Assembly: GCA_900545035.1 (NCBI GenBank)
Contig: UQXM01000014.1
Span: 1 to 23,018 of the forward strand
Length of the DNA stretch: 23,018 nt
From: an uncultured Fusobacterium sp.
Lineage (GTDB): Bacteria > Fusobacteriota > Fusobacteriia > Fusobacteriales > Fusobacteriaceae
Direction: 5' to 3'
Made by a program: the position numbers and the translations under genes. Shown here piece by piece: positions 6,716-17,100 of this stretch; the stretch's first letter is position 1; each line of letters starts with the position of its first letter. The notes below the pieces were generated by a model. It ran no database searches and had not been told where the DNA came from. It worked only from the letters and a program-made list of their open reading frames with translations.

Positions 6716-6737
6716 ATAAAATTTTGGGAGGTTTTTA

Positions 6738-7772
6738 ATGAAAGGAAAATTAATTCTTGAAAATGGAAAAGTTTTTGAAGGAAAGATTTTTGGTGAATTG
6801 TCAGGAACTGTGGGAGAGATATCTTTCAACACAGGAATGACAGGATATCAGGAAATTCTGACAGACCCGGCAGGAGAAGGAATGTTCATGGTAATGACAT
6901 ATCCTATGATAGGAAATTATGGTATCAATACTGAGGATATGGAATCAGATAAGGTTCACTTAAAAGCTCTTATTATAAAAGAAGATGCGAAACTGCCTAA
7001 CAACTTCAGATGTGAAATGACACTTGACGGATTTTTAAGACAATACGGAGTTACAGGTTTTAAAGGTATCGATACAAGATATCTTACTCAAATTATAAGA
7101 GATAACGGAGCAATGAAAGCTATAATCACTGCTGACGATCTTACAAAAAAAGAAATTCAGGAAAAATTTGAAAACTTCACAAATAAAAACGCAGCAGCAG
7201 AAGTAAGTTGTAAAGAGGTTTATGAAAGAGGAAACGGAGAGAAAAAAATAGGAGTTCTTGATCTTGGAGTGAAAAACAGCACTCTTGATTATTTAGCAGA
7301 AAAAGGATTTACTGTTACAGTATTCCCATACAACACAAAAGCAGAAGAGATTTTAAATTCAGGAGTACAGGCTTTGTTTGTATCAAACGGACCGGGAAAT
7401 CCTGCCGACCTTGCAGAAACAGCAGAAGAACTTAAAAAAATAATCGGAAAACTTCCTGTATTCGGAGAGGTACTTGGACATCAGGTTATCGCTCTTGCTC
7501 TTGGAGGAAAAGTATGCAGATTAAAATACGGACACAGAGGAGGATATCCTGTTAAAAATCTTGCAACAGGAAAAGTAATTATTACAGCACAAAATGCAGG
7601 ATATGTTGTGGAAGAACTTCCTGCCGGAGTGGAAATGACTCATCAAGGAATAAACATCAAAACAATAGAAGGAATGAAAAACGATACTCTGAAAGTATAC
7701 GGAGTACAATATATGCCTGATTTATATCCGGGAACAGAAGATGTTTTACAAAGTTTTTTAAAACTTATTTAA
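6738..7772 (+). CDS. carA: Carbamoyl phosphate synthetase small subunit, glutaminase active site lost
   Basis: A 344-residue CarA, the subunit that normally hydrolyses glutamine to feed ammonia to CarB for arginine and pyrimidine synthesis. The N-terminal CarA domain is ordinary (GEISFNTGMTGYQEILTDP, residues 26-44; GIDTRYLTQIIRDNG, 110-124). The class I amidotransferase fold follows from about 170, with SNGPGNP (216-222) retained. The active site is not: FGICLGHQ reads FGEVLGHQ, so the nucleophilic Cys (269 in E. coli) is Val245; QNHG reads QNAG (Ala287 for His312); QxHPE reads QYMPD, so catalytic His353 is Met326 and Glu355 is Asp328; the GGNHP loop reads GGYP, one residue shorter. Several coordinated changes in an intact frame argue against sequencing error. 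The enzyme should be unable to use glutamine, leaving an ammonia-dependent synthetase with CarA as a structural partner, comparable in principle to vertebrate CPS I, which lacks the Cys. GGGAGG is six bases before the ATG. Confidence 0.92.
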   Translation: MKGKLILENGKVFEGKIFGELSGTVGEISFNTGMTGYQEILTDPAGEGMFMVMTYPMIGNYGINTEDMESDKVHLKALIIKEDAKLPNNFRCEMTLDGFLRQYGVTGFKGIDTRYLTQIIRDNGAMKAIITADDLTKKEIQEKFENFTNKNAAAEVSCKEVYERGNGEKKIGVLDLGVKNSTLDYLAEKGFTVTVFPYNTKAEEILNSGVQALFVSNGPGNPADLAETAEELKKIIGKLPVFGEVLGHQVIALALGGKVCRLKYGHRGGYPVKNLATGKVIITAQNAGYVVEELPAGVEMTHQGINIKTIEGMKNDTLKVYGVQYMPDLYPGTEDVLQSFLKLI

Positions 7773-7832
7773 TAAATTTATAAATATTTTTGAATATAGA
7801 TTTGTGATGAGAAATTTTTAGGAGGAAAAATA

Positions 7833-10800
7833 ATGTTAGATAAATCAATAAAAAAAGTATTAGTAATAGGTTCAGGACCAATTATAATCGGACAGGCAGC
7901 AGAATTTGACTATTCAGGAACTCAGGCTTGTGAAACATTGAAAAGTGAAGGAATCGAAGTTGTTCTTATCAACTCAAACCCTGCTACAATAATGACAGAC
8001 AAAGCTGTTGCAGACAGAATTTATGTTGAGCCTATCACAGCTGAATTTGTTGAAAAAGTAATTGCAAAAGAAAGACCTGATTCACTTCTTGCAGGAATGG
8101 GAGGACAAACTGCTCTTAACCTTGCTGTTGAGCTTAGCGAAAACGGTATTTTGGAAAAATACGGTGTAAGAATTATAGGAACATCTGTTGAGTCAATTAA
8201 AAAAGGTGAGGACAGAGAGATTTTCAGAGAAACAATGGAAAAAATCGGTGAGCCTTGCATTGAAAGTGAAATAGTTGAAAGCCTTGAGCATGGAAGAGAT
8301 GTTGCGAAAGAAATAGGTTACCCTGTTGTTGTAAGACCTGCTTATACAATGGGAGGAACAGGGGGAGGAATAGCAAACAACCCTAAAGAACTTGAAGAAA
8401 TATTATTAAAAGGACTTGCACTTTCAAGAGTAGGACAAGTTCTTATAGAAAAATCTATCCTTGGATGGAAAGAGATAGAATATGAAGTAATGAGAGATAA
8501 AGCAGGAAACTGTATTACAATCTGTAATATGGAAAATGTTGACCCAGTGGGAATTCACACAGGAGACTCAATAGTTGTTGCTCCTACACAAACTTTAACT
8601 CATAAAGAAGCAGTTATGCTTAAAAAATCTGCTTTGAAAATTCTTGACGAAGTTGGAGTTGTGGGAGGATGTAATGTACAGTTTGCTCTTCATCCAAAAT
8701 CAATGAAATATGCAATAATCGAAATCAACCCAAGAGTTTCTCGTTCATCAGCTCTAGCTTCAAAAGCAACAGGATATCCTATTGCAAGAGTTTCTACAAA
8801 ACTTGCTCTTGGATACACACTTGATGAAATAGTAAACGAAGTTACAGGAGAATCATACGCATGTACAGAGCCTACAATAGACTATATCGTTGCAAAAATT
8901 CCTAAATGGCCTTTTGATAAGTTCAAAAATGCAAACAAAGTTCTTGGAACAAAAATGATGGCAACAGGAGAGGTTATGTCAATAGGAGATAACTTTGAAG
9001 CTGCATTCTTAAAAGGTCTTAAATCTCTTGAAATTGGAAGATTTAACCTTGAGCACCCTGCTGTAAAAAAACTTACAATGGAAGAGCTTAAAAAAGCAGT
9101 TGTAAGACCTGACGATGAAAGAATATTCGTAGTTGCCGAAATGCTTAGAAGAGGATATATTAAAGAAAAACTTCAAAAAATTACAGGTATAGATAAATTC
9201 TTTATGGAAAAAATCGAATGGCTTGTAAGACAAGAAGAAATTTTAAAGAAAACTAAATTTAAAGATTTAGATGTTGACTATTTGAGAAAATTAAAGAAAA
9301 AAGGATTCTCTGACAGAGGTATTGCAGAACTTATGGGAGTAAGCGAAGAAGATATCAGATGTAAGAGAACAGCTTACGGAATTATTCCTGCATACAAAAG
9401 AGTTGACACTTGTGCGGCAGAATTTAAAGCACAGACTTCATACTTGTACTCAACATATGACCAGCATGATGAAGTAGAAGTGGAAAATAAAAGAAAAATA
9501 ATAGTTATCGGTTCAGGACCAATCAGAATCGGACAGGGAATAGAATTTGACTACTGTACAGTTCACTCAATAAAAACATTAAAGAAAATGGGAATTGAAA
9601 GTATCATAATCAATAACAACCCTGAAACAGTTTCTACTGACTACAATACAGCAGACAGACTTTATTTTGAGCCTTTAATTCTTGAAGATGTATTAAATAT
9701 CATTGAAAAAGAAAAACCTGAGGGAGTAGTTCTTCAATTCGGAGGACAGACAGCAATCAAACTTGCAAATGCTCTTGCTGAAAGAGGAATAAAAATTCTT
9801 GGAACTTCTGCAGAAAAAATAGACGAAGCAGAAGACAGAGAAAAATTTGAAGCTATGATGGAAGAGCTTAATATAAAAAGACCAAAAGGAAGAGCAGTTT
9901 GGGATATCAATCACGGAATTGAAATAGCAAACGAAATAAAATATCCTGTTCTTGTAAGACCTTCTTATGTTCTTGGAGGACAAGGAATGGAAATCTGCCA
10001 CGATGAATACAATCTTGTAAAATATCTTGAATCATCATTCGACAGAGATCCTGAAAATCCTGTATTGATAGATAAATATTTGAACGGAATTGAGCTTGAA
10101 GTAGATGCAATCTGCGACGGTGAAGATGTATTAATTCCGGGAATAATGGAACACCTTGAGAGAGCAGGAGTTCACTCTGGGGATTCTATCACTGTATATC
10201 CTCAACAAAATCTGTATGAGGGAACAGAAGAAAAAGTTCTTGAAATAACAGCAAAAATTTCAAAAGCTCTTGGAACAAAAGGAATGATGAACATTCAATT
10301 TATAGCTTACGAAAATGAATTATATGTAATTGAAGTAAATCCAAGATCATCAAGAACAGTTCCATATATTTCTAAAATTTCAGGACTTCCTGTAATTGAA
10401 ATCGCTACAAGAATAATACTGGGAGAAACTCTTCATGAAATCGGTTATGGAACAGGAATTTATAAAAAACCAAATGTTGTTGCCGTAAAAGTTCCTGTAT
10501 TCTCAACAGAAAAATTATCAAATGTTGAAGTATCACTTGGACCTGAAATGAGATCAACAGGAGAAGTTCTTGGAATAGGACACACAGTTGATGAAGCAAT
10601 CTACAAAGGACTTCTTGCAGCAAAAAGAGTTCACAAAGTATCAGGAAGAAAAGTTCTTCTTACAATAAGAGATAAAGATAAAGAAGAGTTCTTACCTGTT
10701 GCAAAAGAACTTACAGACCTTGGATGTACTTTATATGCAACAGCAGGAACACAAAAATATCTTGAGGAACACGGAGTAAAAGCAGAAGTTGTAAGAAGAG

Positions 10801-11039
10801 TTGGAGAAGCTGAGCCAAATATTTTAACAATGCTTATGAACAGACAGGTAGACCTTTTAATCAATACTCCTACGAAAGCAAACGATGCTCAAAGAGATGG
10901 ATTTAAAATGAGAAGAACAGCAATAGAATATGGTGTTGAAGTTCTTACTTCAATAGATACTCTGAATGCTGTAATAAGAATGGAGAAAAAACATCTTAAA
11001 GAGGGAGAACTTGAAATATTCGATATTTCAAAATTATAA
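7833..11039 (+). CDS. carB: Carbamoyl phosphate synthetase large subunit
   Basis: A full-length 1068-residue CarB that makes carbamoyl phosphate from bicarbonate, ammonia and two ATP. The two homologous ATP-grasp halves are plain: IGSGPIIIGQAAEFDY (12-27) opens the first and IGSGPIRIGQGIEFDY (about 557-572) the second, each with its own MGGTGGG or LGGQGME loop and an EINPR or EVNPRSSR motif. Residues about 400-550 form the oligomerization region, and about 937-1068 the MGS-like allosteric domain with TAGT and a C-terminal DGFKMRRTAIEYGV. In enterobacteria this domain binds UMP, IMP and ornithine. Nothing essential appears missing, so the synthetase half works while the glutaminase half of the partner CarA does not. 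The gene follows carA by 60 bases with AGGAGG before its ATG and no terminator between, forming one operon. Confidence 0.97.
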   Translation: MLDKSIKKVLVIGSGPIIIGQAAEFDYSGTQACETLKSEGIEVVLINSNPATIMTDKAVADRIYVEPITAEFVEKVIAKERPDSLLAGMGGQTALNLAVELSENGILEKYGVRIIGTSVESIKKGEDREIFRETMEKIGEPCIESEIVESLEHGRDVAKEIGYPVVVRPAYTMGGTGGGIANNPKELEEILLKGLALSRVGQVLIEKSILGWKEIEYEVMRDKAGNCITICNMENVDPVGIHTGDSIVVAPTQTLTHKEAVMLKKSALKILDEVGVVGGCNVQFALHPKSMKYAIIEINPRVSRSSALASKATGYPIARVSTKLALGYTLDEIVNEVTGESYACTEPTIDYIVAKIPKWPFDKFKNANKVLGTKMMATGEVMSIGDNFEAAFLKGLKSLEIGRFNLEHPAVKKLTMEELKKAVVRPDDERIFVVAEMLRRGYIKEKLQKITGIDKFFMEKIEWLVRQEEILKKTKFKDLDVDYLRKLKKKGFSDRGIAELMGVSEEDIRCKRTAYGIIPAYKRVDTCAAEFKAQTSYLYSTYDQHDEVEVENKRKIIVIGSGPIRIGQGIEFDYCTVHSIKTLKKMGIESIIINNNPETVSTDYNTADRLYFEPLILEDVLNIIEKEKPEGVVLQFGGQTAIKLANALAERGIKILGTSAEKIDEAEDREKFEAMMEELNIKRPKGRAVWDINHGIEIANEIKYPVLVRPSYVLGGQGMEICHDEYNLVKYLESSFDRDPENPVLIDKYLNGIELEVDAICDGEDVLIPGIMEHLERAGVHSGDSITVYPQQNLYEGTEEKVLEITAKISKALGTKGMMNIQFIAYENELYVIEVNPRSSRTVPYISKISGLPVIEIATRIILGETLHEIGYGTGIYKKPNVVAVKVPVFSTEKLSNVEVSLGPEMRSTGEVLGIGHTVDEAIYKGLLAAKRVHKVSGRKVLLTIRDKDKEEFLPVAKELTDLGCTLYATAGTQKYLEEHGVKAEVVRRVGEAEPNILTMLMNRQVDLLINTPTKANDAQRDGFKMRRTAIEYGVEVLTSIDTLNAVIRMEKKHLKEGELEIFDISKL

Positions 11040-11056
11040 AAAATAACAGAAATATA

Positions 11057-11092
11057 AAAAAAGCCGGTGCAGTTAAAAGCACCGGCTTTTTT
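11057..11092. terminator. Strong bidirectional terminator after carB
   Basis: A perfect 14-base inverted repeat, AAAAAAGCCGGTGC (11057-11070) and GCACCGGCTTTTTT (11079-11092), has an eight-base loop. Its GC core and flanking A- and T-runs suit both carB (plus) and the convergent autotransporter gene (minus). Confidence 0.95.
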
Positions 11093-11101
11093 CTGTTAAA
11101 C

Positions 11102-14100
11102 TTAGAACTTATATCCTGCTCCGAAACTTACACAGTAATCTGTTTCGTTTGATGAAGTGATATAATTTCCGTGAAGATTATAAAACATTCCTTTTTCTGT
11201 TTCGTATTCTGCACCAATATTAAATCTTACTCTTTCTCTGTCGCTTTCAGGAGAGATGATTTCAAAATCTTTTTCAGCTCCTGTAATTTTTGCTTTCATA
11301 TATTCCTCTTCGTGTCCCTCAAGAGAATAGATAAATGAAGTTCCAAGTTTCAGATTTAATATTCCTTTTTGAAGATTTATTTTTTTAACTAAATCTAAAC
11401 CTATTTCTGTATCAACAGAAGTGAAATCCTGTTCTTCAACTTCGATTGATAAATCATTATTATCAGTTTCATTAATATCGTTCTGCATTGTATGAGAAAT
11501 ATTCAGTTTTGCATTTGGCTCTAAGAAGAAATTATTTCCCAGAGAGTAAGAATATCTTGCTCCTGCAAAAATTGTGAATAAGTCATCTTCATATTTTTTG
11601 TCAACTGACATTGACTGGTAATCATTAGAAACAGTTCTTGTGCTGTCATAGAAACCATGCTGATATCCAATACCTGCTGTCATTCTTAAATTATTAATAT
11701 TTTGTTTTGCATAAGCTGAAATAAAGATAGAATTACCTTTTATTTTTGAATTTTCTGAAATATCTGTGTCGCTCTTAGTTCCTGCAACGGCAAATCCAAC
11801 TGACTGATTTTTTCCAGTTCCGTATTCTCCGAAAGCGTAAGCTCCGTAAATACTGCTTTCAATATCTGTTTCAGCTTTTGTATTATCTACACCGTAATAA
11901 TTTGCTCCATAGAAATTATTATCGCTGTCAGCTTCCTGTCCTGCAATACTTCCGCCGAAAATCCATTTTTTAAATTCAGGCATAGTTTTGCTATTTATTA
12001 AGCTGTCTGTAATAAGTTCTGCTGATTTTTCAGAAATCTCATGGCTGTAAGCATAAGGTGTGCTGTGATATATCTTTCCGTAAAATTCCAGTTGTGCTTT
12101 TACAGCTTCCTCTTTTGTTTTGTCAGAAAGAGTTGTTGTTTCTGACATCAATGGAATTTTTCCTGCTGAGTTGATACTTTGATAAATTTTATCAAGATGA
12201 GCATATTTTATATTTTCTGTTGAGTCATTTCCCATAATATGCTCGTTAATTTTTACAACAATATCTCCGTCAGCAATTTCAATATGGTGATTTGACGAAC
12301 CGCTCTGTAAAATATTTTTTTCATCTGCAAACTCTGATTTATTTGTATTTCCCATAGAAATTATTGTTCCGTCATCAGCTTTTGCTACATCAATCATAAC
12401 TTTTCCAGTTGAGTTATCCACTTTTATTCCATTATTATAAAGTGCATGACCAATAACTTTTTCATCAGCTTTTTTACCATAGTCAACTTCCAAGAACAGA
12501 TTATTTCCGTTAAGTTCTATTTCATTTGTTCCTGAAATTTTTAAACTGCTGTCAAAATTTGTATTTTGATTTAAGCTGATACTTTGGAAATTTTTAATTT
12601 CTCCGCTAAGAATAATATTTTTTTGAGAATTTTCATCAGAAATTTTTTCGTTAAGTTTTGTTCCGATATTTAAAGTATTATTTCCGCCATTTCCGTCAAA
12701 AGTTCCGTTTATTGAAGATAAAATATTTACTGTGTCATCTCCGTTCCCTGTATCAACACTGATATTTTTTATTGCTGAATTAATATTAAGAATGTCATCA
12801 AAATTACTCATTGTAACTTTTGTTTCGTTTTCTTTTTCATTTTCTTTATTTGAAAAATTAACTCCATTAAGATTAAGAGTAAATCCTGCCTCTGAACCAG
12901 AACCGTCTATCTTAGATAGGTTTGTTCCCTCAAGGAAAGATACTGTATTTGTTGTATCTTTGGCAAAACTAATATTTGCTGTATTACCTGTTACATTTGT
13001 AAATTTAATATCCGTGTCTTTATCTGTAACTTTGTTATCTTTTGAAGTTTTAATATAGATATCTCCAATAGTAGCCATATCTTTTATCTCTCTGTCATCA
13101 GAATAGAAGTAATAATCTTTTTCATCAATTCCTTTGTTAAGAACAGCTGAAATCTGTGTCAAACTATTATTATTCAACAATGTTGTAAGTGAACCATACC
13201 CCTCTTTATTGTAATTTAAGATTGCGTGTTCATAGTTTCCGAAAGCATAATCTTTAAGACCGGCAGATTTTAATTCCTCGGCAGATTTAATAGCAAATTC
13301 TTTTTTACTGCTGTCATATTTCATAAATTCAGGAACTATAATATTATAATTTTTTCCCAGAGAAATATTACTTCCTGTTGCTTTAAGTGTATCAGAAAGA
13401 GATGTAAATTTAACTGTGTCATCAAATGTAACTTTAATATCTCCGTTAACTATATAATTTCCTGTTTCTGCAAATGGATTTGTCCCGTTTTTCCCGAGAA
13501 CTAAACCTGTATTTGATTTTCCAATATTAAATCCGATTATCCCATTATCATTAATATTTACAGCAACATTGTTTCCTGTTATTTTTCCACCTGCAAAATT
13601 CCATTCTCCTTTTGTTCCCGAAAGATTAATAATATCAGCATTTTTTATATTGTAATTGAAAATTCCATTTTTTGAAGAAAGCTTAAATTCATTTCCTATA
13701 CCTGTACCAAATTTAATGTCTTTTCCAACACTTCCATTTTCAGAAATTGTTAAAATATTTCCATAAGAATTTTCTCCAAAATCAATACCGCTTTCTAAAG
13801 TACCGTTTATTGTGATAGTGTTTTCACTTGAATTTTCTGTAAATCCTAAGCCGGATAATTTTCCATTAACAGCGACACTGTTTTTATTTGAATTTTGTTC
13901 AAATGTCAAAGCATTGGCAGTTCCGTTTACAGTAATATTATTTGTTTCTCCGTTAACAGAAATTTTTCCTTCTACATTTGTATTTTCTGCAACTGTTAAA
14001 TTATTTCCGCCTTTTTCAAAAACAATATTTCCTGAATAATCTTTAAAAGTTTCCTGCTCGTTTGATTTTAAAGTTATTGTATTGTTTCCTTTTTCAAAAG

Positions 14101-17100
14101 AAAGCTTTCCGTTATAATCATTTTTAATTTCCAGTTCTGTTTTTTCTTTTACAGAAATATTTTCTACTCCATTGTTTGAAGAAATTAAAATTTTATTAAA
14201 TCCTTCTGTGTCAGCTGCTCCCACAGAAATATCCCCGTTTGTTATTGTTCCTATTTTTTCAATCTTAGAAGTATCTTCTATTTCGAGAGTTCCTTTTTTA
14301 TTTCCAAAATCAATATCTCCTATATTAACAGCAAGATTTTCTCCTGTGTCAGTTTTATTTTCTTTTAAAAAAATATTAATTTTTCCATTTGAATTTGAGC
14401 CGTCAATTCCGTTTGTTAAAGTAACAGCTCCGTTTAAAAAGATATTATTGGTTGTTCCCTCTGCAACATCAATTTTAAAATCTTTTGCTGAAATATTATT
14501 GAATGTTAAGTCATTATTTTTGTTTGTTTTTGTTTCATCAGTTCCTACTGAAACTGTTCCTGTTACAGTTGATTTAAATTCTCCGTCCTCTGACAATAAA
14601 ATAAGTTCTTTAGTGATTCCATACTCTTTTACAGTTTTTATATATTCTGCTATTGCATTACTTCCAAAAGTATTAAAAGCATTTGTTATAGTTTTGTCTG
14701 TATCTTTATCTTGGTTGTAATATTCTTTTAAAATATAATCATAAGTATCTGCAAATAATATATCTTCTTCTGCTGTTCCTGCTGTATCTTTTAAAAGGTC
14801 ATCCCAAGATTTTACACCGATATTAAATTGTTTTGCACTGTTGTCATATGAAGTATTTAAGAAAGAATAAGTTTCAAGATTTAAATTACTTCCAAATGCA
14901 ATTTCATTTTCATCTGTCAGAGTAAATTTTGTATTTGTTCCTTTATCAAAAGTTACATTATCAGAAAGACCTACTTTTATTTTTCCGTTTTCAAGTGTAA
15001 CCTTTCCTGATGATACAAAACCAATATCTCCGAAAGATAATTTTCCGTCAGCTCCAAGAGAAAGTTTTTCAGAAAATTCTAAACTGTTTTCATTTAAATC
15101 TAAAACAGTATTATTGGAATTTCCTATTTTACTTCCATCTGCAAATTTCCAAACTTTATTATCTCCGTCAAGAGTTATTTTACTTGCATTTGTTACTTCA
15201 TGGTTAAAAATACCATTATCATTTTTTACTGTTAATTCATTATTAATTACTCCTTGAAACCAAACAGTAATATTTTCCAGATTATCAAGGGTTATTGAAC
15301 TGTCCTGTGTTGCACTGATAAATTTAAAATCATTTATATTATCTTTGTTAAAGAAAAGCTTATTTCCTCCATTATTACTTAAATTCAGGCTTTCAACACC
15401 ATGTATATTTTTTAAATATTCAGTATCTCCTGTTTCGGCGGTATTATCAACAGCAATATTTTCTATTGTAATAACATCATTATCACTTCCACCGTTAATT
15501 GTCATTTTAAGTTTATCTGAATTACTTGTTATATAAAAATTATCCTGTCCTGTTCCGTTTTTTGTAATTGTATTAAAACTTACATTATCTAATTTAACAA
15601 AGTTTGATGAATTTTCAGCAAGAACTAAATTTTCTACTGATAAAATATTTTTTAAAAAATCATCATTTCCTGTGTTATTTATTCCTCCGCTTGTAATTTT
15701 TAAAGTATCGTTATCAAGACCAGTTTTGTCTCTGATAGTTATTCCAGACAGTTTATCAGCAGAAATTTTAAATGTATCATCTCCTGTTTCACTGATTATT
15801 AAAGCAAATCCATTTGTATTATCAATATTTAAAGTATTTCCGTTACCATTAAGGTAAAGATTTTCTATATTTGAAACTCCACTTAAAATATTTTCTTTTC
15901 CTTGAGTATCATTATCTAAAGCTCCTAAAATAGTTAATGCATCTCCATCTGCTGCATTTTCTCCGCCGTCTATTTTCATATTTCCAATATTATCAACAGA
16001 AACTATAAATTTATCATTTCCATTTCCAGATGTAATATTTTTAAAATCGCTTAAATTTTTATCTTTATCTGTATAAGTAAAATTAATATTATTATCAGCA
16101 TTACCAAGAACAAGATTTTCTATTCCTGTTTTGTTTATAAGAATTTTTTCAAGAGTATCATATGTATTGCTTAATGTTATATTTTCTGTATCTATTTTTA
16201 AAGTGTCATTAGAAGATGTTCCGCCCTCAATTTTCATTCCAAGAATTTTATCCTCAGGTTGTATGTCATTTATTGTAAAAGTATTTCCATCTTTTCCACC
16301 GTCTTTTCCTATGATTTCATTAAGACCAGAGGTTGTAACAAGTTGTGAGTCAATTAAAACATTATTTCCCTCTTCTGATAAAACTAATTTTTCTATTCCA
16401 CTGATAGACTGTATATAGAATATGTTATTCTCAAATTTGTCTGTAATTTCAATAGTATCCTCAGTACTGTTAGAGCCATATAAACTTATTTTGTTTTCAT
16501 ATAAATTTTTTAATGAAACTTTAAAATAGTTTGCTTCGGAATTATTTTCTGAATTTATATTCCAGTATTTATCCGTATATATATTTGGATTTATTTCTAC
16601 GATTTTATTAACATCAACATAGTTATGTCCCTTTGCCAAATATATATCACTTATATTGCTTAAATTTTTTACAAAATCATAATTTTCATCTTTATTACCT
16701 GTATTGCCATTAATATCAGAAACATTTTTATCACTGATATTATTTGTTAATATTACACTGGTATTTCCATCACCTGTAATATTTTGTAAATTTCCTATAC
16801 TTTTACCTGAATAATCTCCACTTGATGAATTTCCTGAAATTATTCCATTATTTTTTATATTCCCCATTGTTGAAACCAAATTTAAAATACCGTTTCCTGA
16901 TTTATCTCCGCTGTTTGAACTTCCTGAAATAGTTCCATTATTTACTATACTCTCTGTTGCCGAATTAAAATTATAAATACCATTTCCTGACAATGAACTA
17001 TTTATTATTTTTCCGTTATTAATAATATTAAAAGAAATATCTTTTATATTATCAACTATTATTTGTCCCTGCCCCTGCTCCGGAATTTCTCCGTTAATTG

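Noticed and set aside
6540..6737. PyrR-binding antiterminator or arginine-codon attenuator for carAB
   Set aside because: No recognisable PyrR loop sequence was found. The only Arg codons are at positions 3-4 of the leader ORF, far from the terminator, and no alternative pairing partner for the terminator arm was seen.
7467..7491. Loss of the CarA nucleophile as a single sequencing error
   Set aside because: Several separate active-site positions, spread over about 250 bases, change together in an uninterrupted frame, which random error would not produce.
14172..14720. Plus-strand open frames opposite the autotransporter gene
   Set aside because: They are hydrophobic by-products of the Asn/Asp/Lys-rich sense strand and have no ribosome site or family resemblance.
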